A DNA stretch of 52,022 bases from a virus, in the IMG/VR virus record IMGVR_UViG_3300028706_000008, positions 1-52,022 of that record; one strand, written 5' to 3'. The stretch's first letter is position 1; each line of letters starts with the position of its first letter. Shown here one piece after another: positions 19,701-24,413 of this stretch. The notes beneath the pieces were generated by a model that was given only the letters and a program-made list of their open reading frames with translations, did not search any database and was not told where the DNA came from. Made by a program: the position numbers and the translations under genes.

Positions 19701-21541
19701 GTCTCATCATTATCAGCATCATATTTATTATACTGAGGAATTGGACCTTTTAGTGCAAAAGACGTGTAGTTAAAATTAGGACCACCTATCGCAATTAACT
19801 TTCTTTTACCAGCAGGTGGACTGCTAGTACCATTGTAAGAATTATACGCTACAGTAACAGTACTAGTGTTAACAACGTTATCTATAACTATCTCATTAAA
19901 ATCTCTATACACATCTACTAGACTATTAACAGAAACTTGCTTGTCTATGCCTCTATGCATATTATTGTATATTACGTCTATAATATCAGCATAAGGACCA
20001 CCATCTGCTTCTTGGTCTATTATCTCATCAATAGCCTTAGGTAGCATTCGTAAGAAAGCGTGGCCTTCGACATGATTCTTAATATGTCTACCGCTGTGAC
20101 CTATTTGAAAATCTTCACTTATGCTAGTAGGCCACGCCACAGCAAACGGATTATTTGTATCTGATGTGGTTGTAGCAATTGCACTAGAATACACAAAACC
20201 ATGATTCTCGAAAACGCTCTCATCTAATACCATTTGTCCTGTTCTATCTATTATCTGTGAGGAATAGTGGGGCGGTTGATATGGTTTAGATGTACCACTT
20301 TCAATTAACAAGTCTGCCCCTACCACAATAAAATGATTGTCAACACCAGCACTTCTAGACGTATTCAATGCTCCTATTAACCCATTATTGCTATTACTAG
20401 TGTTTACAAAATCTAAATGAATACTAGAAACTGTTAACGTAGGATTAGCATTTTCTAGATTGTTTATAGAATGTAATCTTAGTCTTTCAGGAGGTTTTTG
20501 GTTAGGTTTACTAGTTGAAGGCGTTATACCATCAGGATTCACTAGTATATTATACGGTACATGTGAAACAGCCCTTACCACAGTAGAACCTGATGATGAA
20601 TCTAATACTTCATAATCTCCTGAACTATAAGGAGAAGACGTGAAGTCAACAGTGCCTGTTGTTACAGCATTACCTGTGAGTTTAGAAGCAAGTGATTGAG
20701 CATCTACCTTAGTCATTGTTAATGTAGATAAACCACTACTACTTGCGTGAGCGCTATAAGTAAAAACTTCTTCAATAGGTGCAATAGGCTCTTCAAATCT
20801 ATACAACAAGAGAGTATCACTATCTGCTAAGGGGGCATTTCCGTCTACCATTGAAGTTTTGAAAGATGCGTTAAGGTGAATACCTTCTAGTGTACCTCTA
20901 AATTCTCCACCTTTACCCCCAATGTATGTTTGTTTAGTGGAGATTTGTAGTGCTAAATCCCTATCTTTGATAGATTGGGATGCGACTAATTCCCCATTAA
21001 TATACAGTTGTATTGCGTTAGTTCTTACTGTCGCTATTACATGTATCAAAGGTCTATGATTTTTATTAAGTTCAGTGGCATCGTCTCTGCTACCAACGAA
21101 TCTATTGTATGAATCTTGTATGCCTTGGTATTCGATATGTGGATATACAGTACCTTCGTATCTGTCAGTATCTAATGTAGCGGTAGTTAACTCGTACCTC
21201 GCTTCTCCACCATCTCCAATCATAAAGACTTCAAACTTAGCGGGGCCGGGTGTGTCAACATGGCCGAGTGAAAGTTTGTATTGGCCTTCTTTCTCTATTA
21301 TTGTACCGCCACAATCAGGCATTACCCACGCTTCTATTGTAAGATGTTTATTGTAGATGCCTGATGTTGCACCCTCATTACGTGTAGAAGAAGGTGCGTT
21401 TTCGGAAAGAATGACTCTGACATCATCGGTGCCTCTCGTCGTCTTATGACCTAATTCGCTAAAGTCGCCTTCGGGTACAATGATACTGTCAGTAATGCCG
21501 TTAAAGAAAAACCCATGATTCTTACGGCTAATTACTGTCAA
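4700..21541 (-). CDS. Giant LamG-domain tail protein, 5613 aa
   Basis: This is a single uninterrupted frame of 16.8 kb, about a third of the window. Residues about 10-245 form a concanavalin-like LamG/jelly-roll domain: LTIEAWVMPDCGG, then IIEKEGQYKL, then HVIATVRTNAIQLYINGELV, then YIGGKGGEFRGTLEGIHL and LLLYRFEEP. A second LamG-like start (MVLDESVFENHGFV) follows near residue 430. The remaining 5000 residues are Asn/Gly/Thr/His-rich beta-type sequence with scattered Trp and no enzyme motif I can assign. A reusable beta domain lies at about residues 4797-4860. The start is TTG with GGGGGAAGG about 5 bases upstream. It sits between a tail protein and the hub, so it is probably a tail-tip or receptor-binding protein that binds glycans through LamG. 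Function is inferred from domain and position. Confidence 0.8.
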   Translation of the reverse strand: MTVISRKNHGFFFNGITDSIIVPEGDFSELGHKTTRGTDDVRVILSENAPSSTRNEGATSGIYNKHLTIEAWVMPDCGGTIIEKEGQYKLSLGHVDTPGPAKFEVFMIGDGGEARYELTTATLDTDRYEGTVYPHIEYQGIQDSYNRFVGSRDDATELNKNHRPLIHVIATVRTNAIQLYINGELVASQSIKDRDLALQISTKQTYIGGKGGEFRGTLEGIHLNASFKTSMVDGNAPLADSDTLLLYRFEEPIAPIEEVFTYSAHASSSGLSTLTMTKVDAQSLASKLTGNAVTTGTVDFTSSPYSSGDYEVLDSSSGSTVVRAVSHVPYNILVNPDGITPSTSKPNQKPPERLRLHSINNLENANPTLTVSSIHLDFVNTSNSNNGLIGALNTSRSAGVDNHFIVVGADLLIESGTSKPYQPPHYSSQIIDRTGQMVLDESVFENHGFVYSSAIATTTSDTNNPFAVAWPTSISEDFQIGHSGRHIKNHVEGHAFLRMLPKAIDEIIDQEADGGPYADIIDVIYNNMHRGIDKQVSVNSLVDVYRDFNEIVIDNVVNTSTVTVAYNSYNGTSSPPAGKRKLIAIGGPNFNYTSFALKGPIPQYNKYDADNDETHHDSNIRDYHVTPSKESRVAILHVPRLAALTPSLSPFVEIHYNAIDLTGASMSGTVQPLLMVEKTVPSSDTLVSGSEYVYDSIIHAIGSGMTLHAPGGYIDVYASELGIDSPIISEHGLVGDTSEGYSADTEIDESLTPANYTPRNNTDSIQNGTPQAIIESVSATGVHESSFNKLYLNKIDKTKSLTDKGSYYRIEPDLVLDSGSAGQFDTGTVSSSSHIHETFDIIDNHILTGTNNGDFRIFIQPSDRRRSLQLSNVNISTTFNSATILYLLSRAKVRSIEESVGEDGGFTTLNCIGVGDSLVSRSIDFTGKGSPDSHIVKEIEPNAPVVTVTLGGPGQGAMDTRPVFQRSMLAHEAYSTRRSYAVTATKLVVPNNDTGTLHIKPLNNESEDLASWGTYGFPRYGRIHLQDGSSAKYTSKTGTTFVFAAAALGSGDFISNNGSEYLSIAKLLNALGYMKGPTSGTVTINGNFTIYNESGFGENSDLENGTTVNDRMHQTMNDVQHDYQLGTQYASTRALAEIPVFAEQFFHDSVGPNNAFKIHVDATHTAHTYNPSPVGRRQKSENELADREAHSAYSTAISNNTHVPSTSVIKWDATNLKLYVNDIGIFPAATTSASTFQDIDTQLRYRKVFLNSGDWAWYRNNPSSDGYLQIGLVNNSLYNMTEKFTEFLQPGVSVFIGGPVVDDSVRAISSDILTPSSDYENRDEYYYDAASVKTQGGNVDYGLRQYVSAVEFKAGPESNPHAARIDSKRATGKVLSATVTKLSAYNDKAITVTLSADDFVKFPNLGYDTLADASSATGDLGYEVQYNDNGTIYKYQYHGHIKTINSVATPKNSITLVLQSSGSTYPLVSYGITINNPLGSNYSNGHTNAMSASVGTPNNIFTVGDSIFIANGTNRGEITAVSSTTITVGGGITGTIGDDTVLYGHGLPDGIDITLTSKRRTILGTSVSAIVSDGSQYYRELKNSLNIDTNIAITAASAASSIEITNQAGKNVNNLHGINVKKDDIIYYYIDGSPDTIRKIGTVTKVTEANSDDEQTITLSATGPVIPSSAKLAVWIGDYEDKDAVLNATWINPYAQGGLRDGDTVWANMSYNNPHAVEGLFAKSRGVLNESQVWNAFDNGAGELDTTNPRDSIPLENFLIGNTCLETARNYVQHVNRTVEENYLALGLTSAQAPVVAYIDPYLSTDEHARVLLYNVAHDKEFIAFQDIHMQVQTSSQATQIGWPKEVVESGDTSRTELHKVNAAYNGSGPSPWTTQIDVTNGFLSQNPYIRSTQQSKYIESAYAHDLANRHTNDLLDSSTIDSLTEVDSEPALPTDGRKIEGARLYGKAHGHHVHTGYSYGGEVSGLSTGYSLTPRTNDSVVLFKIANPLHSFSRIPNNNVSVYVEELSSLRTDTTGCSLRDPSTFFDTPDGTRVIPAFLCLKGIRNTTLDLSSHGESRLQHLPQWKDMDFIRRLTIDLGVVSQKDSVVNTLAGAEEIVRLVNQHAALTARVQTGSAHDPSPFWDTDNGDRGTHMGYIRAHIGREVQDLNGNVGYTIVLHSTVPGASGRNFCAWLDNSNGQTSYQPQFLVGHGGRWRNFWALPDEREGENMHPAPMPLNKHGRPFAPITTLQQYITSSNSGEDVISVADYDDNAVMRAVSDSISGKGHNTINTESLDIKGSSSSLIKGLRTGTNAIGRINFGGLVASGVPGWSPHAGKWGCGEQNSNSYTKRYGTLSTTTYSSYIPTKDISSDVVGNEPIYGFRFKNNIGADSGVRFIYKKIGDAFANNNTSLPNTIDDEVCVFFDDRDVAQGGFTIGKHVQGSGDITGRMEIASTTTIDGSSVNITTTEHNWLGGKWRGVPSPDCTILVDDIVLSGTKLTITHKVPFTTSFGSDKLGYYGFPKENGVIHISGYKETNAPSAVANLGYTASYTYRDGDVFYGVQGITSTQLATMNEFYQISSSANWTCLLTDEIMAAVTAAAINAGEEINTEDGLTFDCTNMYAADGKTLGEWGVSPNAIKIRSYDTKNKIKPLSKSFTATLHQDQGIKAAHLEFGEIEKAVRPSGTADWTFGTSRAVTDTLIDDSSRNVDCGYIPYTLLQINTLAKGSNANTATPVLVDSQNVPVDINNWSEGLRGVQFTRSCGDHILPKIDNPHVIIDVSESASFGLRADLTHRAYHLMIPYYRPSPTPSLVSAPERKRIWISSTKSIVATAKGMLTSSDVTTLEWVADTATENWPTAQGSIDLLTSLYASTDNTREFDGLRSIGSVFSEPIVYFRGGKSSKDHSVPLFFGGGFSGVTLDVNDGTTNDYSSFYTHPYANGPTGVTGLQNANEISTSYAMLDGNAMFAFFPGAALCNQHRGSITPPAFNQQNILAPDLGKGGDPSKGGVTYGTGEIKAKPVPLVLRFAHPTARYEDHADGTDSKTTYLIFGPGQAFPFTQEVADADSGNAANTKEPFPGRVIVSGNTWASIPLDETIADSRHVFPNHIVNEKYNFMPPSKVYYDATAGFHWRAMVNWESPAGYCWKGKFSQRPEHGRHYGQQFNDSTPYDVTGTAQIGYDLTHIHPKIHTPTIGFGITMAADTVWHMDGGFHPGGSWLDNQITFNPPHVGKSAARVLSSNWERANQIHPTAFRTSGVLTGRILDYIGNGSEAVATADAKMEYIVVDATRCQNGEELATVLGAAINAFPGAGALKSLGGTHMPSMGNAMRQDRYGWIPLAGESNYVNDSATGNYVDSPANSSQTTLEQLPASGWIRLHQGTNTRFACYHSREVLADSSDWKVRFYLAPNRIDGLNKIEAPETWEKHIDNDGTAFTDSISSSYTLYVWSKAGTMRFNNENVSARDHMTQVHFSGIVDAVDRTKPIGAVGWHGERYSYLNSLKISTTITKNTSSTTTSGYAAGLGAYHEMLNFSPYGTAGTVMNVHSNIPVVAPMQGSPESTPTIDGIGDALGRHITKTYFYEKYNLITNGGGGWDTSLDTDVNTSNNQGYRFTDTDATGNDNQWVAPTNYTTTLPKELTTPQGLYSSAFLVVSYECESSLIAKFDRDGITANGDWLQIIGQGSNPITYAGTTQWDERFHGQDRFIAPANAGPNVEALIVEGTTVPVGDGGGNWADTTFSGGSGTYFHSATPTDLLLKNATPGLNKTGDLLFDLDHSVGSALLHTDDAERNTSADKYAAAHSSGFPVNYWMGDVNALQMYQDSAAKNFSVENIVWKRMDGGNLSMPAINARGLGAVPWMTRVNSNTAYQTGEKIYGNVRFSFETTNSAMLPILQAQELAHPELMRKHPYKIGNVLNIPNEEIQFQSITVRDETGQVHKIEGGSPLGTIIRGFRVPENRGVKGNAPALANSGKIPNLKVQLPDPNSIPGNIVVRSGFDPIQAYQHETIGSGGMMHPDMSESDIGHLFDNSVAGPRQAPTYENHNWERINPVTFDSELGAWNDNSPLQTSYELHDRTLFFHVTKMGHSHTHRYPTVYTHAGGVETDIVSVTAWDSSTNVLTVDATLDVQVFDAGFGTKEDTRKFLRVYNPTTDEGAVCTYIAQNDATIDVIGDVNFATFMAGQTVTNLKVVPSYYIPAGSNRFFAARRLSDHAEVSGNSPDMANTLYYVSGQTVGYDAYSKPVLTPMPFPRMGHHFVTPTMPMLPGHWAHPAYQNLYRRHLIDYQMTNGFVDSGLISDNATSTNKKAAVGTAIGTGAITENIHAMDAEINFSGINAAPSGPSDVHGGAFTLMFESGVKYDGYGILASSDGTSTTLAATVNKAGGHSIVLEAASEYTQGRHFPDPAEVGAYQIVIQPNVFDNQLIGYHNNSGAALTSQQINTVIGIKMDSNGNVDGAKGGLTLVLAKATQADVRGCEVFINEAILDISNDQGSQFTNIPPLMLYNHVGIQLTESPTFTRKGFPYSKMFSDATPAHTLHIPWWSILHKNAIKHNGSALSEATNYRKLSQYSPEDYYMFMRSTFGSVGSQLTINGYTSLYFDIYDKYNKSISLNPKCTVVSFNTNGTIVVDNANTFPMYPYYQQRIQYTGKNGTIYTKTLTSVSGDTAATINIPKTLTLGAKSGADGFWDNIYDDAILTLTHSYNTLPAGELLTNKRKSVFANILPDIINGNQDTYSNHVPDAFLCMWHPNLGRPNTYFSDNTSRSWKGNAVNKAAYNSLPEHFETIHYHDFTHAMSTGPFDYLIKRPSINKIGALSQFIDRTCDFTNNDATVAMDSTSLLVVGMGVTGAGIPSGTTVASITNSTTFELSATVSNGGLTVTNGALTFTEPTLNGFWPCGSRGGPHASKLDLYGMASTSWNVHNTSTSANFASNSNLEWIDSDDDGSYAVSAGIATGSMDEFRRRPYGYRNAVRQAYNRPRYDINSVRAVYEAGASGSAQNTTNYDAGPLIQTEDYKISNQANDGVNLQWSYGGGAGNNNVDKPTTYVGIMERQSNFTGMLNQDQEGWQVRYSDGRRMSRPFGTPVRTIRNPARTERDWWGDEEGKGETSLSVASQYYLIDWWGNERGEAVRRAPVRGFGIRPSWDCGDAYDNGSNTAHARIWNSGKPLFNLKGIANLTNGNITITDGYTIPRFGGVLNNINNANTNELVDVFAPVHSLRVGDMGNGRGVRYPTAFNEDILTELSTPVHKTGIVLSHNTAEPLFGDGLLRPRNAVLQADEVKRGISAKLGIDDFGLLKSEATVSDRVEEIIGTSVHKDVISRNSPRIGLDAQVVEGIEQNHVVINTEAHSLHTDRNIGQRVILEGAMQIEGSLADADYTSIGFNRQGAGSAVSAVHRYSHTNVFRPYGGSYIIETKSYAGLFNDLGWGVASLTGSNDTSNPYQDVNQYNTDTVRNNEEDNIVKFMIRPVRVLDAKHTEVYRIHNSLHSGSPQYVQNYLHATSGGKYGIFTYETENGRAPTANLTTGRSIPDGNGPYLPIFVFDHTSAFTTPLSYGPKLLGTGVTGFDSTSLKSSVSRVIISENTLQHHRSDAPRRRQEKDTDDELKRSDYSIKPRFSQSLHNKGHKGDVDFNVTDHSGDGA
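6962..7153 (-). repeat. Reused beta-domain module, copy A (in the giant tail protein)
   Basis: This encodes about 64 residues of the form C-(D/G)-(F/Y)-N ... VGMGVTGAGIPSGTTVASIT NSTTFELS ... NGALTF. The same domain occurs twice in the tail-tube-like protein (26254-26436 and 27319-27519). Copy A shares a nearly identical run of about 30 bases with the 26254-26436 copy, encoding SITNSTTFELS, so the copies are related at DNA level. Such VGxxVxGxxIPxGTxVxxI domains are common in marine phage structural proteins. Confidence 0.75.
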
Positions 21542-21560
21542 ATGCCTTCCCCCAAGTTAT

Positions 21561-22844
21561 CTATGATAGAATCAAATTATCTATCGGTGCAAATATCATA
21601 TTGAATTTATAAACCGATTCTCCAGCATCGTATGTAATATCAAACTTTTGTACAGAACCCTGTATTCCGGTTCTTTCTTCTCCTGTGTCAAATGTTACAC
21701 TAGCGGGTAAATTATTACCTTCTGATGTTTTGTCTAATCCATCATAGTTTCCAGTAGGCATGAAGAAGTTTCTCGCAACGTATTCGTCACCACCAGTTGC
21801 TTTCAAGGTAGAGTTATATGGTATTTGTAAACCAATAATGTAATCTTTAAGTTCTTTTGTTCTACTATTTTGTAGTATGTGCTTATTGATAATCGTGGTG
21901 GTATGTCCTCTACTTTTGCTGTTGTTGATTATGCCGTATAAATCCATAGTTTTGTCACCAGCAGATTTCTTTCCACCATCAGAGCCACCTGCAAATGTTT
22001 GAGTTATTGGTTCATTCCAAAAATCTCCGCTACCCTTCCACAAAGGGGTAGTTCTAGCCATAGTAGTATTTTTGCCCAAAGTCGTCATTACTATATTGAG
22101 TATACAATTAGAAGTTACATCATTGTAGTCTACACCCGATACCGCACTAGCGGTAATAAATGATGCGTGATTTGTATTAATGTATGTAACTAAAGCCGCT
22201 ACTAATTGAGATGGTATTAACGTACTAGTGTATACTATTCTTCCAGCAGATAAAATATCAGCGGTAGTACTAGTTTGAATAACTGTTACATCATCTGCTT
22301 TAGTACCACTTACACCACTTACTCCTGTAAGTTGATTAGTACTTTTACCAGTCCATGTAAATCCATCTCCATCTATTGTACCACTACCTGATGCAGAAAA
22401 ATCAGCAGCACTAGTTAAATTCATTGTAGATGCACCACTAGATGTAACACCGTTAGATGTAGTAGTTCCAGCAGGTGTAAAAGTAATTTGTATAACACCC
22501 GATGAAATCCCTGTATCGAATTTCTGAATCTTGAGTGTTTGACCACTTAATCCGCTTAAGTTAGAAGTCGTATTCCATTGAGTTTCTTGACTGTGCGTTT
22601 TACCAAAATTAATTGTAGCGCTGTGTGCTGTACTCTTTGTACCCTCTCTATCGTCTGCAATGATGCCTTGAATGTTTATCATAGCGCTATTAATGTTCAA
22701 ATCCATACCTATGCGCTTACTACCAGTAAAAGGTATAGCCATTCCACCCACTTTTCTAGAAGTAGAAAGAGTCATAGACGTTGCGTCTAATTCTATTGTG
22801 TTGTGATTTTCTTGAACTAATCTAATCGGTATACCAGCAGCCAT
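21561..22844 (-). CDS. Tail protein downstream of the tape measure, 427 aa
   Basis: The start ATG overlaps the tape-measure stop (TGATG), with GGAAGGGG 6 bases upstream. The N-terminus (residues 1-60: IRLVQENHNTIELDATSMTL, then KRIGMDLNINSAMINIQGII) and the C-terminus (VQKFDITYDAGESVYKFNMIF) look like a split beta-sandwich. The middle (about 80-320) is an insertion rich in Ser/Thr/Gly. It includes a segment GTIDGDGFTWTGKSTNQLTG that is similar to one in the head-tail adaptor. The gene directly after a tape measure often encodes a distal tail or related baseplate protein, so a Dit-like ring role is the best guess. I do not recognise a specific family. Confidence 0.65.
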   Translation of the reverse strand: MAAGIPIRLVQENHNTIELDATSMTLSTSRKVGGMAIPFTGSKRIGMDLNINSAMINIQGIIADDREGTKSTAHSATINFGKTHSQETQWNTTSNLSGLSGQTLKIQKFDTGISSGVIQITFTPAGTTTSNGVTSSGASTMNLTSAADFSASGSGTIDGDGFTWTGKSTNQLTGVSGVSGTKADDVTVIQTSTTADILSAGRIVYTSTLIPSQLVAALVTYINTNHASFITASAVSGVDYNDVTSNCILNIVMTTLGKNTTMARTTPLWKGSGDFWNEPITQTFAGGSDGGKKSAGDKTMDLYGIINNSKSRGHTTTIINKHILQNSRTKELKDYIIGLQIPYNSTLKATGGDEYVARNFFMPTGNYDGLDKTSEGNNLPASVTFDTGEERTGIQGSVQKFDITYDAGESVYKFNMIFAPIDNLILS

Positions 22845-23773
22845 CAGTATCCCCTTCCAATTCTTCCACCGCCGCCTGAACTACGTGACAATTCTTGTTG
22901 TATCAAATCACTTATTTCTCTCGCCAATTCTCTTTTATCTGTACGGTCTGTAAGACCACTTAAATTGAATGTCATATTGAACGTGTTGCCACCCGAAGAA
23001 GGTGAATCACTATCTCCACTACCACCTGTAACGGCATTTATAGCACCACTACCTAGGTCTGCTACACCACCTACTACCGATTTACCGAAGTTAAATATAC
23101 CTTTGAGTGCACCACCTATTGCATCAAATATTCTACCTAATGTTTTATCATATATGGTAGACATAACAGATGTGACAGTATCCCATGCACTACCTATTGT
23201 ATCAAATACACCTTGTGCTGCTGATTTTAATTTATCAAATGCATTTCCAATAGTAGCATCGAATATAGTACCCATAGTACCAACTATAACACCCCATAAA
23301 GTCTTGATGCCCCCTAATGCTTTACCTGCGGCAGATTTTAACCCACTCCATAATTTACCAAATGTAGCGCCCCATATCGTTTTGACATTACCTAGGGCTT
23401 TACCCCACTCACCTGAAAATAAGTTAACCCAAAACATCATAGCAGTTTTCATTAAATCCCATATCGGCATAACGGTACTGTTCCATAAATTTTTCATCCC
23501 TTTTAATAAACTACCAAAAGCAGATTTTATAATTCCTAAAGATTCTAATGAACGTGCTTTATACCAATCCCACAAAGGACTAATTGTCTTATCCCATATA
23601 TCTTTTATAGCATCAAATGCTTGTTTTGCTTTCTTTTTTGCAAAACTAAAGGCTTTACCTAAAGCCTCACCTATCTTAGATGCGGCGCTACCTAATGAAC
23701 TCATTATGTTACCTATACTGCTTAGAGAACTAGTCATAGAAGCCAAAGAATTGAGTAATGCACCTAGAGCCAT
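22844..23773 (-). CDS. Tape measure protein, short (about 309 aa)
   Basis: The protein is helical, Ala/Gly/Lys-rich and hydrophobic. It carries spaced Trp motifs (IWDKTISPLWDWYKA, LWNSTVMPIWDLMK, GKLWSGLKSAAGKALGGIKTLW) that look like imperfect tandem repeats over residues 60-230. It ends in a Gly-rich linker and FNLSGLTDRTDKRELAREIS, a C-terminus typical of tape measures. It lies immediately after the chaperone pair, its canonical place. ATG at 23773 has AAGGAGAGG 7 bases upstream; a TTG at 23779 overlapping the chaperone stop is the alternative (311 aa). At about 1.5 angstrom per residue the tail would be near 45 nm, short for a siphovirus. Confidence 0.8.
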   Translation of the reverse strand: MALGALLNSLASMTSSLSSIGNIMSSLGSAASKIGEALGKAFSFAKKKAKQAFDAIKDIWDKTISPLWDWYKARSLESLGIIKSAFGSLLKGMKNLWNSTVMPIWDLMKTAMMFWVNLFSGEWGKALGNVKTIWGATFGKLWSGLKSAAGKALGGIKTLWGVIVGTMGTIFDATIGNAFDKLKSAAQGVFDTIGSAWDTVTSVMSTIYDKTLGRIFDAIGGALKGIFNFGKSVVGGVADLGSGAINAVTGGSGDSDSPSSGGNTFNMTFNLSGLTDRTDKRELAREISDLIQQELSRSSGGGGRIGRGY

Positions 23774-23775
23774 AA

Positions 23776-24069
23776 TCAATCCTCTCCTTCTAAAAATGTA
23801 TAATCGAAGTCTACAACATCGCTACTGTCTGTTCTATTCTCAAGGTCTTGCTTCTTCTCTGCGAGACGCTCTTCTTCATTAATAGCCAATGCCCAAGATA
23901 GGGATTGTTTGAACACGCCTTCACTCATATGGTATACCTCAGACAGCGATATGCTGTAATGTTTCGCTACGATGTAGGCGAACAACTGCATCTGCATTTC
24001 TAAATCGTCAGGATTTTTTATTACCTTTTTCTTTAGAAATTGCCGAACTCTTAGTTGCTCGCTTTCGTA
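23776..24069 (-). CDS. Tail assembly chaperone T extension (GT made by -1 frameshift)
   Basis: A frame open from the end of the upstream chaperone gene continues through ATG 23997 to the stop at 23776. From the slip site it reads YESEQLRVRQFLKKKVIKNP, DDLE, and then MQMQLFAYIVAKHYSISLSE and onward, ending in an acidic tail. Joining residues 1-115 of the upstream gene to these 97 residues gives a 212-residue GT product. No ribosome-binding site precedes ATG 23997, and the extra 24 codons look as protein-like as the rest, which argues against independent initiation. In lambda-like phages the G and GT products chaperone the tape measure, and here the tape measure follows at once. Confidence 0.75.
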   Translation of the reverse strand, partial: YESEQLRVRQFLKKKVIKNPDDLEMQMQLFAYIVAKHYSISLSEVYHMSEGVFKQSLSWALAINEEERLAEKKQDLENRTDSSDVVDFDYTFLEGED

Positions 24070-24413
24070 AAACCCCCCTGCATTGCCTCCGCCAGTTCAT
24101 CGGGCTTTGGTAATAGAGAGGCAATTTGTTGACCGACATATGCATTTAGGCTCATCATGTCATCTACGGTTAATTCAGGGTTAGTTCTAACTACCCAGTT
24201 GGAAAATGCGTAACGCCAGTATCCTTCTAGATTCAGCGATATGTCATCGCCATCCATCTGAAACATACTTTGTGCGGCTTTTTGTACATCAAAGAAAGTT
24301 AATTCTCTAACCCATACTTCCATCATTAAATCAGGATTTTCTTTGTCTACACGGATTTCGTGCCTTTGTTCACTCTTCTTCGTCAGTAAGTTCTGTTTGT
24401 CTACTATCGTCAT
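24051..24413 (-). CDS. Tail assembly chaperone G-like protein, 120 aa
   Basis: This acidic helical protein contains MEVWVRELTFFDVQKAAQSM and LEGYWRYAFSNWVVRTNPEL followed by a conserved-looking VDDMMSLNAYVGQ segment. This is the pattern of tail assembly chaperones, where the substrate is the tape measure. The gene lies just upstream of the tape measure. It overlaps the SAP-domain gene by 44 bases, so its start (ATG 24413) is inside that gene. The unshifted product ends TKASN at residue 120, and the -1 product diverges after Phe115. The family call rests on position, size and the frameshift rather than strong sequence identity. Confidence 0.75.
   Translation of the reverse strand: MTIVDKQNLLTKKSEQRHEIRVDKENPDLMMEVWVRELTFFDVQKAAQSMFQMDGDDISLNLEGYWRYAFSNWVVRTNPELTVDDMMSLNAYVGQQIASLLPKPDELAEAMQGGFTKASN
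24069..24075 (-). promoter_or_regulatory. Programmed -1 frameshift slippery site GGGTTTT
   Basis: On the minus strand the heptamer is read G GGT TTT, matching the X XXY YYZ rule with XXX=GGG and YYY=TTT. It lies 5 codons before the stop of the 120-residue chaperone gene. Slipping back one base enters the frame that carries the 73-residue ORF. The preceding base run is six consecutive G. A downstream stimulatory structure could not be judged by eye. Confidence 0.75.

Noticed and set aside
22965-23882. Plus-strand ORF of 305 codons opposite the tape measure
   Set aside because: It is the antisense of the low-complexity tape-measure and chaperone genes, has no ribosome-binding site, and its Pro/Leu/Ile/Ala-rich translation is what antisense of Ala/Gly/Lys codons gives.
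23776-23997. Independent 73-aa gene starting at ATG 23997
   Set aside because: No ribosome-binding site precedes this ATG, and the frame is open upstream to the slippery heptamer, so a frameshift extension explains it better.
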